A DNA stretch of 64,000 nt from Echinometra lucunter (GCA_029962745.1 CM057162.1:20007240-20071239), one strand, 5' to 3'; numbered from the stretch's first letter, positions 23,346-35,750 are shown. Numbers and translations are program-made. The notes: generated by a model not told the origin, from the letters alone.

Positions 23346-23509
23346 TGTGTCGAACCAGAGTCGAACCAGAGTGGATTGATAGGTCTGTGTCAAGTCAGCC
23401 AACAATAAGCTAGCCAACAACAAGCCAGCCAACAATTCCAGCCAGCACTAGTTTATATCGGATACGAGATTATGTGTAAATTAAAGATTCTTTCTGGCTG
23501 CGTTACGGG

Positions 23510-26500
23510 ACAACTTTGGGGTGGTTCCAAAGGGGTACCCCCTCTTTCAATCCATCACATTGAAATTGTGACCACCGGTCAAGTTTTACCAGCCCCACCC
23601 CCTAGATTTTCCAGGTTATTACGGTCTGAAGGAAAAAATACGGAAAAAAGAAGCAACTATAAGCATGATAAGAACATCAATTGGAGCAAAATGGTAGATT
23701 GTTCCTGGAAAACCTTTGAGGTGTTTGTAGGGGGGTACCCCCTCTTTCAATCCATCACAGTGAAATTGTGACCACTGGTCAAGTTTTACCAGCCCCACCC
23801 CCTGGATTTTCCATGTTATTACGGTCTGAAGGAGAAAATACGGAAAGAAGAAGCAACTATAAGCATGATAAGAACATCGATTGTGGGAAAATGGTAGATT
23901 GTTCCTGGAAAACCTTTGAGGTGTTTGTAGGGAGGGTTCCCCCTCTTTCAATCCATCACAGTGAAATTGTGACTAGCCCCACCCCCTAGATTTTCCATGT
24001 TATTACGGTCTGAAGGAGAAAATACGGAAAAAAAGAAGCAACTATAAGCATGATAAGAACATCGATTGTGGAAAAATGGTAGATTGTTCCTGGAAAACCT
24101 TTGAGGTGTTTGTAGGGGGGTACCCCCTCTTTCAATCCATCACAGTGAAATTGTGACCACTGGTCAAGTTTTACTAGCCCCACCCCCTAGATTTTCCATG
24201 TTATTATGGTGTGAAGGAGAAAATACGGAAAAAAAAAAGAAGCAACTATAAGCATGATAAGAACATCGATTGTGGGAAAATGGTAGATTGTTCCTGGAAA
24301 ACCTTTGAGGTGTTTGTAGGGAGGGTTCCCCCTCTTTCAATCCATCACATTGAAATTGTGACTAGCCCCACCCCCTAGATTTTTCATGTTATTACGGTCT
24401 AAAGGAGAAAATACGGAAAAAAAGAAGCAACTATAAGCATAATAAGAACATTGATTGTGGAAAAATGGTATATTGTTCGTGGAAAACCTTTTAGGTGTTT
24501 GTAAGGGGGTACCCCCTCTTTCAATCCATCACAGTGAAATTGTGACCACTGGTCAAGTTTTATTAGCCCCACCCCCTAGATTTTCCATGTTATTACGGTC
24601 TGAAGGAGAAATACGGAAAAAAGAAGCAACTATAAGCATGATAAGAACATCGATTGGAGCAAAATGGTATAGATTGTTCCTGGAAAACCTTTGAGGTGTT
24701 TGTAGGGAGGGTTCCCCCTCTTTCAATCCATCAAATTGAAATTGTGACTAGCCCCACCCCCTAGATTTTCCATGTTATTACGGTCTGAAGGAAAAAATAC
24801 GGAAAAAAAGAAGCAACTATAAGCATGATAAGAACATCGATTGTGGAAAAATGGTAGATTGTTCCTGGAAAACCTTTGAGGTGTTTGTAGGGGGGTACCC
24901 CCTCTTTCAATCCATCACAGTGAAATTGTGACCACTGGTCAAGTTTTACTAGCCCCACCCAGGGGCGTCGCTAGACTTTTTTTAATGGGGGGGTGTAGAG
25001 GCCAGATTGCCGACAAATTTTGCCTCCGATTGCCGACGACCAACGTCGACAAATTCAACTGTATAAAGCCCACGAGGCATGTTCAATTGTGTGCCTCTAT
25101 TATATTTTCCTTCTAAATTATATTTGTTCACCTCACTTGCTGAATGTGTTAGCTTCCCGAAAACATTCTCTATCTATATATAATACGAGCGAGCGCAGCG
25201 AGCGAGGAAAAATATACACTCTCTTTCGTAGAAGTGATAGTTCTTCATCAAACTACATGATGGGCTTAAAGATATCTAAATCATATATTTGGTCACCTCT
25301 CTCACATGATTCATTCGCTTTCAAAGACCATCCTAAATCGTAATATTATACGAGCGAGCACAGCGAGCGAGGAAAAAATCTATATACTCCTTATCATATA
25401 ATCCTTTTCATGGTAGATGTGAAACTTCTTCATCAAAATACATGATGGGTCTTTAAGATATCTATTTTGATATTTTGGTCACCTCTCTTACCTAATTTAT
25501 TTGCTTTCAAAGACCATCCTGTATCTAAATATCATACGAGCGAGCGCAGCGAGCGAGGAAAAATATATATACTCTTTTTATGGTAGGTGATAACTCTTCA
25601 TCAAAGTACATGATGGGCCTCGCTTGCCGAATTCGTTTGCTTTCCCAAATCCATCTTGTATCTGAATATTGTACAAACGAGCGTAGCGAGCGAGGAAAAA
25701 ATACTCCTTTTCATGGGAGAAGTGAAAGTTCTTCATCCAAATACACGATGGGCCTTTAAGATACCTATTGTGATATATTTGGTCACCTCTCCTACCTAAT
25801 CTATTTGCTATCAAAGACCATCCTGTATCAAAATATTATACGAGCGAGCGCAGCGAGCGAGGAAAAATATATTTACTCTTTTTTATGGTATAGAGGTGAT
25901 AATTCTTCAAGAAAATACATGATGCGCCCCAAAATATCTAAAATATATATTTGTTTATTTCACTTAGCAAATGTGTTTGCTTTCCGAAAACATCCTGGAT
26001 CTTAATATAATTCGAGCGAGCGCAGCGAGCGAGGAATAATAGGCTCTCTTTCGTGTTACCAGTGTTATTTCGTCGGCAAAATGCACAAGCAAATAAGCCG
26101 AATATGACTCTATTTGGGCACCTTACTCATCTTTCTTTTTTCTTTTTCCCTCCTTCCTCTTTCCTCTCCTTTCTCTCTCTCTCTCTCTCTCTTTTGCCGA
26201 CAGCGATCGCGAATTTGCCGACAAGAATTTTTAATGGGGGGTGTCACACACACCCCCCCCCCCCTCTAGCGACGCCCCTGGCCCCACCCCCTAGATTTTC
26301 CATGTTATTATGGTGTGAAGGAGAAAATACGGGAAAAAAGAAGCAACTATAAGCATGATAAGAACATCCACTGGAGCAAAATGGTAGATTGTTCCTGGAA
26401 AACCTTTGAGGTGTTTGTAGGGGGGTACCCCCTCTTTCAATCCATCACAGTGAAATTGTGACCACTGGTCAAGTTTTACTAGCCCCACCCCCTAGATTTT

Positions 26501-26950
26501 CCATGTTATTACGGTCTGTATAAGCATGATAGGAACATCGATTGTGGGAAGATGGTAGATTGTTCCTGGAAAACCTTTGAGGTGTTTCAATCCATCACAG
26601 TGTAATTGTGACCACTGGTCAAGTTTTACTAGCCCACCCCCTAGATTTTCCATGTTGTTACGGTCTAAAGGAGAAAATACGGAAAAAAAGAAGCAACTAT
26701 AAGCATGATAAGAACATCGATGGTGGAAAAATGGTATATTGTTCCTGGAAAACCTTTGAGGTGTTTGTAGGGGGGTACCCCCTCTTTCAATCCATCACAG
26801 TGAAATTGTGACCACTGGTCAAGTTTTATGAGCCCCACCCCCTAGATTTTCCATGTTATTACGGTCTGAAGGAGAAATACGGAAAAAAGAAGCAACTATA
26901 AGCATGATAAGAACATCGATAAGAACACCTTTGAGGTGTTTGTAGGGGGG
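23510..26950 (+). repeat. Tandem array, about 200- and 185-bp units in alternation
   Basis: The landmark CCCCCTCTTTCAATCCATCA recurs near 23538, 23738, 23940, 24124, 24327, 24510, 24715, 24897, 26426 and 26777. Long units carry GTAGGGGGGTACCCCC and ACCACTGGTCAAGTTTTA. Short units carry GTAGGGAGGGTTCCCCC and lack the 18-bp segment. The order long-long-short-long-short-long-short-long gives a dimeric higher-order period near 385 bp. Short frames repeated in the array have no domain. Confidence 0.9.
24960..26280. mobile_element. hAT-like element, 1321 bp, in the tandem array
   Basis: The array word GCCCCACC is duplicated (24952-24959 and 26281-26288). The ends are perfect 16-bp inverted repeats CAGGGGCGTCGCTAGA, the hAT type. 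Inside are six units of about 140-186 bp, each containing ACGAGCGAGCGCAGCGAGCG followed by AGGAAAAATA (near 25188, 25352, 25538, 25676, 25841 and 26012). No transposase frame. Confidence 0.9.
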
Positions 26951-27593
26951 TTTTCCAGGAACAATCTACCATTTTCCCACAATCGATGTTTTGATCATGC
27001 TTATAGATGTTTTTTTTTAATTTTTCTCCTCAAGACCGTAATAACATGGAAAATCTAGGGGGTGGGGCTAGTAAAACTTGACCAGTGGTCACATTTTCAC
27101 TGTTATGGATTGAAAAAGGGGGTACTCCCCTGCAAACACCTCAAAGGTTTTCCACGAACAATCTACCATTTTCCCACAATCGATGTTCTGATCATGCTTA
27201 TACTAGTAGTTGCTTCTTTTTTTTTTTTCGTATTTTCTCCTTCAGACTGTAATAACATGGAAAATCTAGATGGTTGGGCTAGTAAAACTTGACCAGTGGT
27301 CACAATTTCACTCTGATGGATTGAAAGAAGGGTACCCCCCCCCCCTGCAAACATCAAAGGTTTTCCAGGAACAATCTACCATTTTCCCACAATCGATGTT
27401 CTTATCATGCTTATAGATGTTTTTTTTAATTTTTCTCCTCAAGACCGTAATAACATGGAAAATCTAGGGGGTGGGTCTAGCAAAACTTGACCAGTGGTCA
27501 CACTTTCACTGTGATGGATTGAAAGAGGGGGTACCCCCCTACAAACACCTCAAAGGTTTTCCACGAACAATCTACCATTTTCCCACAATCGAT
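26951..27593 (-). repeat. Inverted copies of the 200-bp array
   Basis: Reverse-complement words such as GGTTTTCCAGGAACAATCTA, CATTTTCCCACAATCGATG and AAAACTTGACCAGTGGTCAC recur three times. Sequence between units is more variable than in the forward array. Confidence 0.85.
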
Positions 27594-28890
27594 GATTTGA
27601 CAGATTTTTTAAGTTATCGCAAGAACAAGCGATTTTCATGTATATAACGAACTGTATGACCTTTGACCTTTGATCTCCAGACCCAAAAATCTAATCAGAT
27701 CATCGCCCTTTGAATATGCATACATGAACCAAGTCGAAGTTGATCCGTCAGATTGTTTTTGAGTTATCGGGATAATCAACCATTTCTTTGTACAGATTAC
27801 CTGTATGACCTTTGACCTTTGACCTTGAGACCCCAAAATCTATTCAGATTATCAAACCTCCCATATGCATACATGAACCAAGTTTGAAGGTGATCCATCC
27901 AATGGTTGTTGAGTTATCGCGAGGACGAACCATTATAATGTACATAATGACCTCTATGACCTTTGACCTTTGACCTTAGACCTTGAGACCCAAAAATCTA
28001 ATCAGATTATCAAACCTCCCTATGGATTCATGAACCAAGTTTGAAGCTGATCCTTCAAATGGTTTTTGAGTTATCGCAAGAACGAACCATTTCTTTGTAC
28101 ATAATGACCTCTATGTCCTTTGACCCTTGACCTTGAAACCCCCAAATCTAATCAGATCATTATCCCTCCCATATGCATACATCAGCCAAGTTTGAAGTTG
28201 ATCCGTCAAATGCTTTTTGAGTTATCGCAAGAACAAGAGATTTTCATGTATATAATGACCTGTATAACCTTTGACCTTTGACCTCCAGACCCAAAAATTT
28301 AATCAGATCATCGCCCTTTGCATATGCATACATGAACCAAGTTTGAAGTTGATCCGTCAGATTGTTTTTTAGTTATCGGGATAATCAACCATTTCTATGT
28401 ACATAATGACCTCTATGACCTTTGACCTTTGACCTTTGACCTTGATACCCATATGCATACATGAACCAAGTTTGAAGCTGATCCGTCATATGGTTTTTGA
28501 GTTATCGCGAGAACGAACCATTTCTTTGTACATAATGACCTCTATGACCTTTGACCCTTGACCTTGAGACCCCCAAATCTAATCAGATCATTATCCCTCC
28601 CATATGCATGCATCAGCCAAGTTTGAAGTTGATCCGTCCAATGGTTGTTGAGTTATCGCGAGAACGAACCATTATTATGTACATAATGACCTTTATGAAC
28701 TTTGACCTTTGACCTTGAGACCCCAAATTTTAATCAGATCATTGTCCTTTCCATATGCATACACGGGCCAAGTTTAAAGTTGATCTGTCTAGCGGTTCTT
28801 AAGTTATCGCGAGAATGAAAACGGGACGGACGGACGGACGACCCGAAAACATGCCTCTGGCAACCACCTACGGTGGGCGGAGGCATAAAA
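27594..28890. repeat. Tandem repeat, about 150-bp units, with DR1-type TGACCTTTGACCT
   Basis: GAGTTATCG-type words recur near 27612, 27761, 27910, 28069, 28218, 28371, 28500, 28650 and 28800. Each unit has CTCTATGACCTTTGACC, a segment of CCAAAAATCTAATCAGATCA type, CATATGCATACATGAACCAA and GTTTGAAGTTGATCCGTC. The right end is ACGGACGGACGGACGACCCG followed by GGTGGGCGGAGGCATAAAA. It interrupts the inverted 200-bp array. A short relative lies at 55262-55615. Confidence 0.9.
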
Positions 28891-28950
28891 AGGTGGTACC
28901 GCCTTGGAAACACCCAAAAGGTTTTCCAGTAACGCAGCCAGAAACAATCT

Positions 28951-30567
28951 CAGGGCTGCCAACACTCACGCATTGAGCGTGAGACTCACTCATTTCACCC
29001 ATTTCTCACGCTCTCACGCTAATCATGAAATTTCTCACGCACGAATCTGAAATAACTAAATATAATAATAAAAAATAATAGATTTCAAACTTAGTGTTGA
29101 AATAATGGAATATTTAGTCAAAAGTAGATAAATTAGATATACTATATTCCTAAAATGATCCTGCAGAAGTCTATAATTTCAATATGTTTTTGCTCGCTCG
29201 CTTCGTTCGCTCGCTTAGATTTGATTATTCATTACCTGCACAAACATAATACCCCTCCCCGCTTTTGTAGATATGCACAAAGTAGAATATTTCACTAAAC
29301 AAAGACTCACGAGCTGGGTATTAACTTCGATCAAGATGCATATAATGGCTTGGCATCTTCAGCGCCAATTATGAGAACAATTTAACAATTTTGAAGCGAT
29401 CCTTTATTCTTTTATTAGAAAAGGTGGAGACGAAAATCTGAAAACCACTGAAGTGTAACATCACTGTACCAACTTTAGTATCTATTTTCTCAAGAAGAGG
29501 CCAACCGGTGAATGCAAAGCAAAAAGCGAGGTAATAAGCTAGAAATTTTGCACCTTTCCCTCTTCTGTCGATGTTGGCCTACTTCCGTGAAAATTCTGAT
29601 CTGCACCTTGGAACTATAAGTGCCCAGGATGCATTTGTTGTCAATATAGAGAAGTATATTGAAAATATCATGTTATCATTTATAACGTTACCAAATACTG
29701 GCGTAAATTGCAATACGAGTCCAGTGTTGTTTTCATTATCTCCAAATTTACTTAACCATAAATCTATCAACGAACACGGCCTCCTCATTCGTTTGAAAAA
29801 GAATCCAGGACTGTGTCACTGTGGATCTACATGAAACACCTCATCCATGGGAAGAGGTGCAGAAATTAGAATCAATATGAGAATCTCCTCCTTCTAATTT
29901 AATTACCCTTTTCATAATGGGATTCCGCTGAATACACTAGTTTTGTTTAGCGTCAACTTTTAGACGGATGCCAATGAAGATGATTCTCATAATTTTTGCT
30001 CGCTCGCTGCGCTCGCTCGCAGTTACCCTAAATATTGTGCCTTGTGCTCTGGAGTCGAGGCCCAACAAAGTCCCGTATTTCAGTATCGAAAATCTGGTCA
30101 CCCTGACCCTAACATGACCGCCCCGTGCACATAATGACAATGAAGATGGCAACAGAGGAGGCTTGATACAAGAAATTCTCTGTTTGGATGCTTGCTTGTT
30201 GCATCTTCCCATCATCTGCACCCAAGAGTATACATCCAAAACCTGGGTCAAACAGAGAAGGGAACCAAATAAAGACATGCTTGGCATTTAAACAAGTGGG
30301 TATTCTATGTTTATCACTTTCTTTGCATGTAAAATTGTATATATTTTTTTCTCTTCATAATGCCTATAGGTATATATTAAAATACTCTATAAAGTATGCA
30401 CCAGATCTTGAAAAATAAAAAAAGCTCCACACCGTAGGAGGGGGGGTCGCCCCCACACCCTCCCCCACTCCCTCGCTTCGCTCGGTCGGGATTGGTCGCT
30501 TCGCTCCCTCGCACTTCGCTTCTCGTATAATCTCACTCTCAACTATTATCCAATGTTGGCAGCCCTG
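28951..30567. mobile_element. TIR element, 1.62 kb, 6-bp target duplication
   Basis: Ends CAGGGCTGCCAAC and GTTGGCAGCCCTG are perfect inverted repeats. CAATCT flanks both sides (28945-28950 and 30568-30573), and the undisrupted word can be read in the opposite foldback arm near 23486. The left part is rich in CTCACGC words. The interior has mirror motifs at 29193, 29998 and 30470. A frame at 29571-29834 (87 codons) has no recognisable domain. The 6-bp duplication excludes typical hAT, and the family is not assigned. Confidence 0.8.
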
Positions 30568-30689
30568 CAATCTTGAATTTACACATAATCTCGTATCCGA
30601 TATAAACTAGTGTGGGCTGGAATGTGGGCTGGCTTATTGTTGGCTAGCTTATTGTTGGCTGACTCTACTCCAGCCTAGTGACGAAAACG

Positions 30690-30799
30690 GAAGTCGTTTC
30701 TGATTGGTCAGTTATTTCATGGAGCTCAAAATAGTTCCTTCGGCTGATTTTCTACTTCAGCAGCCTCTGTGGTGATATGATACATGCACTGAAATTTCG
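30690..30799 (+). other. Candidate first exon of an untranslated transcript
   Basis: Low-repeat sequence with an inverted CCAAT word (ATTGGTC at about 30703). It ends at a consensus splice donor, TTTCG followed by GTAAGT at 30800. No long reading frame. The next acceptor-like site is at 32199. No TATA box is evident. Confidence 0.25.
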
Positions 30800-30999
30800 G
30801 TAAGTCGAATTTTCTCTTTTCGTTTTCTGTTTCTTACATCACATTTTCCCTGAAAAAATATTTTTCTAGGACAGTGGTATCATTTTTATATCAATTATGT
30901 CCGATCCTGTGGAGTATGTGTAATGTCTTTTCAACGTAAATAAACGCCGGTTTAAACAAATCCAATTTTCACGTTCTTTTAGGGAAAAAAATGACGATT

Positions 31000-32199
31000 A
31001 AAGTTTATTTTCGCATTTTCTGTCAGTACTGATGGTTATGATGTGTTTGAAAAAATATTTGCATATTATTTTCAAGGTTGTCATTTGTTGAATTTTGCTA
31101 TTTTTAACGAAAATAGCGTAAATTTAGACAAAAACCAGACATAGAAATACTGCATGAGGGACCACTGGAATAAGGGAACTATTTGATTTTGTGGCTAGCG
31201 CCGTCCACGGCACGGCCAACTCGGGCAAAGCAGAGGCGGGCGGCCTGCCTAGGAGCCTAGGGCTAGCCTAGGCTAGAGCAAGAGCCACGGCCCATGCTGA
31301 AATTATGGGGCTTCGTGCACACGCTTCAAATTTCATTTACATTTTTTGAGCCTGCTCTTTTAATGATAATAATTTCAGTTTGCCTTAAGTAAAGTAAAGA
31401 CTAAAGGCCTAAATTAGTAAATATTTGAATTAAAAATCCCTAGCCTTGCCCTAGACTCTAGCCTAGGCCTAGCTAAGTTAGTCCCAGTTCCCCCTCCAAA
31501 CTAAGAGTAAGACCAGGCCCAAGCCCAAGGCCAAGAAAAGATTTAGATTTAGTCCAGTCAGTGTTAGACCTGGATCTAGAGCTCTAGTCTAGATCTAGTC
31601 TCTGGGAGACTAGATATCTAAGTTCTGTTCAATTAGTTCCAGGTCTACTGAAGATCAACTGAATTTCAGTGTTAATTCAATAAATTGGTTGAAAAAACTG
31701 AATCAAAATCAGAAATTGTTACAATTATGCATGCAGAATCTGTATAGGGCCTACCCCAGTATTATTGTTGTGCTTATTTCTTGTGCAGACTTGTTAATGC
31801 CTGTATGAGAAATCCTTTGGCAGGATTATGTAATCATTTGGGACGAGTGCACTGGACCACAAATCCACTGGTATCTACTAACTATAAGACTAAAAACCTC
31901 ACATAGTGCATATGGATAATTTAGACTTTGCCTTTATTAGCAACTAGCAATCTCAAGAAAATATGAAATGATAACCTCATTGTTCATTGTGTCTTTTTTT
32001 TTTAAATAGTTTTTTGGGGGGAGGGGGTGTTAGCTGCACTTAAATTTACCCTTAAATTGCTTGTATTGGAATGCAAATTTCATCGTTTTGTACACATGAA
32101 TTCATGATGAAGTAAACATAGATTTGATAACATTCCATGATTCCTCCACGGACTGTTTTTATCCAATGATAATTATTTATTATTTGATATTTATTACAG
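31000..32199. other. Low-repeat DNA with AGGCCTAG words; no gene seen
   Basis: Between 31240 and 31640 are CCTAGGCTAG, AGGCCTAGC and CTAGATCTAG words. In my experience such words are common in sea-urchin DNA. Nothing codes for a recognisable protein. Confidence 0.4.
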
Positions 32200-32355
32200 G
32201 ATGCTGGACCATAATTAATGATTTGATGGAGTTGACACAGACTGAAGAAACAGAACTTCAATACAGAACTTCGCTTCATGAGAGGCAGGATATGCCATGA
32301 AAGAAATGTTGGCAGATGTCATGTTAGCTTGTTTGTTTGACTTCAGCATTTAGAG
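32200..32355 (+). other. Candidate internal exon
   Basis: TTATTACAG precedes 32200 and GTAATT follows 32355. The 156-bp block is less AT-rich than its flanks. One frame is open for about 30 codons before a stop; the others stop at once. It could be non-coding RNA, a UTR or chance. Confidence 0.25.
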
Positions 32356-32723
32356 GTAATTTTGCATACTGATATTGCATTATTAAACTTCTTTGTTAAA
32401 GCACAGATCATATCATGAATATAACAGTCTCTATCTGATGAATATGTGACCAGCATCATAAGATCAATTCATACATAAACCTTACGTAGCCTTGGCTAAA
32501 TTTCTTTTAATATTGGAATGGTTCAAATAATTTCTTTTCCAGTAATTATGAACTGACTAAATTAATCTGCTAAGTTATCTCATTATCAGTTGTTTTTAAA
32601 AATTGCTAGTGTAAAGACATTTTAAATGTAGGTTAGTTTACATGTCAATTTTTCACTAATGAAAGGAGCTGAAAGCATAAACTATTTCTGTTTGTCTTTC
32701 TTTCATTTCCTCTGCCCTCCCTT

Positions 32724-32729
32724 TATCTT

Positions 32730-32760
<31 letters not shown>

Positions 32761-32762
32761 TC
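32724..32762. repeat. (CT)n microsatellite
   Basis: Uninterrupted CTCTCT for about 35 bp. Confidence 0.95.
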
Positions 32763-32814
32763 CTTTCTCCTGTCTTCCTTTACTTTCTCCTCTTTATTTT
32801 ATTTTATTTTGCAG

Positions 32815-33000
32815 ATCAAAATCAAAATGATGCATGCTACGAGGAATCATCACACCACAATCTTTGGCAAAGACAGAGAGAAACGGGCAGAGATTTACAT
32901 CTGCTGAGGGCAAGAAAATAGACTAAACACAGACTGAGCAGAGATACAATGTTTCTGCCTGCCCAAATAAGTGGTGGAATTTCAGGCAGCCAGTGTTCAT
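32815..33000 (+). other. Candidate third exon, 3' limit unknown
   Basis: A CT-rich tract (32724-32780) and TTTTATTTTGCAG precede 32815. The following sequence is balanced in composition but has stops in all frames. The end point is arbitrary. Confidence 0.2.
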
Positions 33001-33805
33001 GGCAGTAGCCTAAAATTTAGCTTTGGCATAGACAGAAATTGAGAAAGGGGAAGGGGAAATATTCCCATATCCCACCTTGTTTTTCTTCTTCTGGTTGACA
33101 AAGAATTGTGGAGTTAAAGGACTCTTATCTCGTTTCATTGCATTCTTTTTTCTTTGATTTTTCCCCCTTTCAAGTTTCAGTACACATTTCTTTGTGAATA
33201 TGCCATATGGTGAAGAAGTCGGGACAGCCTGTAAAAGAGTCTCATTTTCACTGACAACTGCCATAAGCTACTGAAACCCTTGCATCTGATGGGAACAAAT
33301 CATTATTGGGCTAAAGTTCTTCAAAAATTTCAGAACATTTAAAAAGATGTTCTTTTTTATATATTATTTGTGTGGTCCTAGCACTTTGTTTTGAATGAGT
33401 AGTCTATTCTCCCCATTAAATGTTCATTTGTCACCAAAACAGGTATTGTCAAGAGCAAATAGGAGATGCCCTTTCCAAATTGTGAATCTGATTTAGATTC
33501 ATTATAGTTTTAAAATTTGCCATTAGGTTAGTCAATTACGTCTTCAAACTTTTGGCATCAAGCCATAAAATATTTCAAAGAAAGGTAGGGGCATTTAGCT
33601 GAGTATTTTAATGTAATGTTCAAAACTTATTATGTTTAAGCATTTGCACTACATCGTTTCAGAATTTGAAGAGAAATTAGCTAATTTCAAATTTAGATGA
33701 CAGATAAAGTAAAACTATCATGTTATCAAATTTACAAAAATATTCCAAAGAATAAGTCAAAAATGAATGATTTTGCTCTTAAAGCATCAGGAAGGTGCCT
33801 TTACA

Positions 33806-35750
33806 AAACTAAGAAAACAAAAGTTTAGTGTTAATTTTTTTTTCCTTTTCAATCCTAAACGGGAATGTACTGAGATCTAATACTTTACAAGTGTCTTTCT
33901 GTGGCTTAAAGCAATATAAAGTAAAGCTTTTGTGCAGATTGGTTGATGCTTGCAAATGTGGGCTACTACCTTTGAAGAGAAATTAGAGTCTCTAGTGAAA
34001 CTAAGAAATAACCTGAAATGATTTTTTTAGTATGTGTAGAACGCACACATTTTTTTTTTTTTTTTTGCTATGAAAGTCTTTATTTTCTATATGATGTAAC
34101 TCTGTCATTCAAAGGTACAGAAATTGTGTTACCATATGCAATAATTTTTGTTGCATGTTAGTTTTAAAGTATAAGAATTTCTTTCATACTCATCCATGGC
34201 CGTACACAGCAGGGGAAAGGGGTGCAGAGGGGAAAGGGGTGCAAACTGACATTTTTTACTGAAAATTTTCAGAAAATCCATCGAATACTACAATTTAACT
34301 TTTAAAAATACAAAAGCATCCTTGTGACCGAGTTTTTTCCAAAAAATTTTACGTGTCTTGCCCCCCCCCCCGAAAAAAATTTCTGCATATGGCCATGTAC
34401 TCATCTCATTTTTGTCCTCAGCCAAGTGCAAATTTTTTTGCTTTCATGGCATGTTACTCACATTCAACTTTTATTATAACAAATGATTTTTTTAGTATGT
34501 GTAGAAAAAATGCATTTTTTTTCTTACTATGAAAGTCTTGATTTTCCATATGACGTAACTATAGAAGTCATAGGTACAGAAATTATGCTACCAAATGCAA
34601 TATTTTTTGTTGTATTTTAGTTTTGAAGTATAAGAATTTAATTCATACTCGTCCATGGCCGTACGCAGCATATACTTAAAAATGAATTGACTTGCGATGG
34701 TCAAATTTTCACTGTCATGTTACTCACAAAATAATTGAAGATGAACTTCCCTTTTGAGGTGGAAGCCAATATGTTGTAAGTGCAATGAACACCAATACAA
34801 TCGGATCGTTTATGCTAAGTAATTGACTTAGAAAATAGCAGTCTATACTGATAATTAGTTGCTACTGGTCAGTATGTGAGCAGTATCGAAACTGATTTTC
34901 ATAAACGTTGCCCAACCTACGTACTGCACTCATGGATGGAAATCTGTCTTGAAAGGTGAGGGGAAGCATAAGAAATTCCAATAGGTGTCTCCTTTTATCT
35001 GAAACTTCACTGAAAAAAAAAATGTTAAAAATCCCCCCCCCCCCAAAAAAAAAAAAAAAAAAAAATGGGCGGGGGAGGAAGCTACGTTTGATAAAATGCC
35101 TCCACCTTCCAAATTGTGGGTACACGATTGTGAGGACATGCCCCCCTTGGAATTTCTGCCCTAATGCAAAGGTTGAAGAGTTTCCCTTCCCCCTTTTATT
35201 ATTATTTGGGAAGGGGTGTTAATAGAATTAACATGCATTTGATTAGAGACATTGAATCAGATTTAGCATTTTAATAATTTCACTAGAATAAATGATTCTT
35301 CCATATGTTCAAAAAACCCTGGTAGTTTAAAAGTATGTTATACTTCAAGAATGCTTTGTGGAGAGGGGTGTGTCTTTCAACGCATATTGGGGAGGGGGAC
35401 ATTTATGGCCAGAAAATCGGAAATTGACAGAATGCGAGAGAGAGAGAAAAGGGATGATCTGAAGACAGTGTAGAAGTAGTGATAGATATAAAGAAAGAGA
35501 GAAAGGGCAAAAACGTGGAGAGTTTTCTTGAGTTGAATGACAGAGAGTGAGAGAGAGGAACAAAGCTAAATCTTTTAAAATGAATTTCTTATAATCAACG
35601 AATGCAGACAACAAAAGAGGAGAGTGGTTATAGAAGATATGCTATAGAGAAGAAATAAAGATTGTTGAGTTATGGTAGAGTGAACCTGATTTCAGCATTA
35701 CTTCATGATATAAAATTTAACCAATTGACACCCAGTATTGAGGAAATGGA
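33806..35750 (+). repeat. Dispersed repeat D, copy 1
   Basis: Matches 47557-49640 in the same orientation: GTGTAGAACGCACACA, ATGATGTAACT, ACAGAAATTGTGTTACCATA and TGGAAGCCAATATGTTGTAA all recur in order. It contains an internal duplication (34020-34180 and 34485-34655) and the 34195-34397 MITE. It is followed without a break by repeat A, so D plus A was duplicated as one block. Confidence 0.85.
34195..34397. mobile_element. MITE, 203 bp, CATGGCCGTA ends
   Basis: Begins CATGGCCGTACACAGC and ends GCATATGGCCATG. TACTCATC flanks both sides (34187-34194 and 34398-34405). Related copies are at 48355-48547 (with flanks), from 47935 and 34655 (5' parts), and inside 864-1711. Non-coding. Confidence 0.8.

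Larger units (their letters stand above)
23393..30664. mobile_element. Foldback-like unit with inverted ends and internal tandem arrays
   Basis: 23393-23530 is inverted at 28905-28950 plus 30568-30664. Shared words are GTCAGCCAACAATAAGCTAG, ACTAGTTTATATCGGATACG, AGATTATGTGTAAATT and TTTCTGGCTGCGTTAC. Inside the left end a roughly 200-bp tandem array runs forward (23510-26950), and towards the right end it runs in reverse (26951-27593). This is the layout of Drosophila FB-type elements: inverted arms made of tandem repeats. Later insertions are at 24960-26280, 27594-28890 and 28951-30567. No clear target duplication was found at 23392 and 30665. Confidence 0.6.

Noticed and set aside
20945..28890. 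CRISPR arrays
   Set aside because: The repeats are directly tandem with long diverging units and no unique spacers, there are no cas genes, and the DNA is clearly eukaryotic.
29571..29834. 87-codon frame inside the 28951-30567 element as a transposase fragment
   Set aside because: No recognisable transposase motif and biased composition; the overlapping minus-strand frame is equally open.
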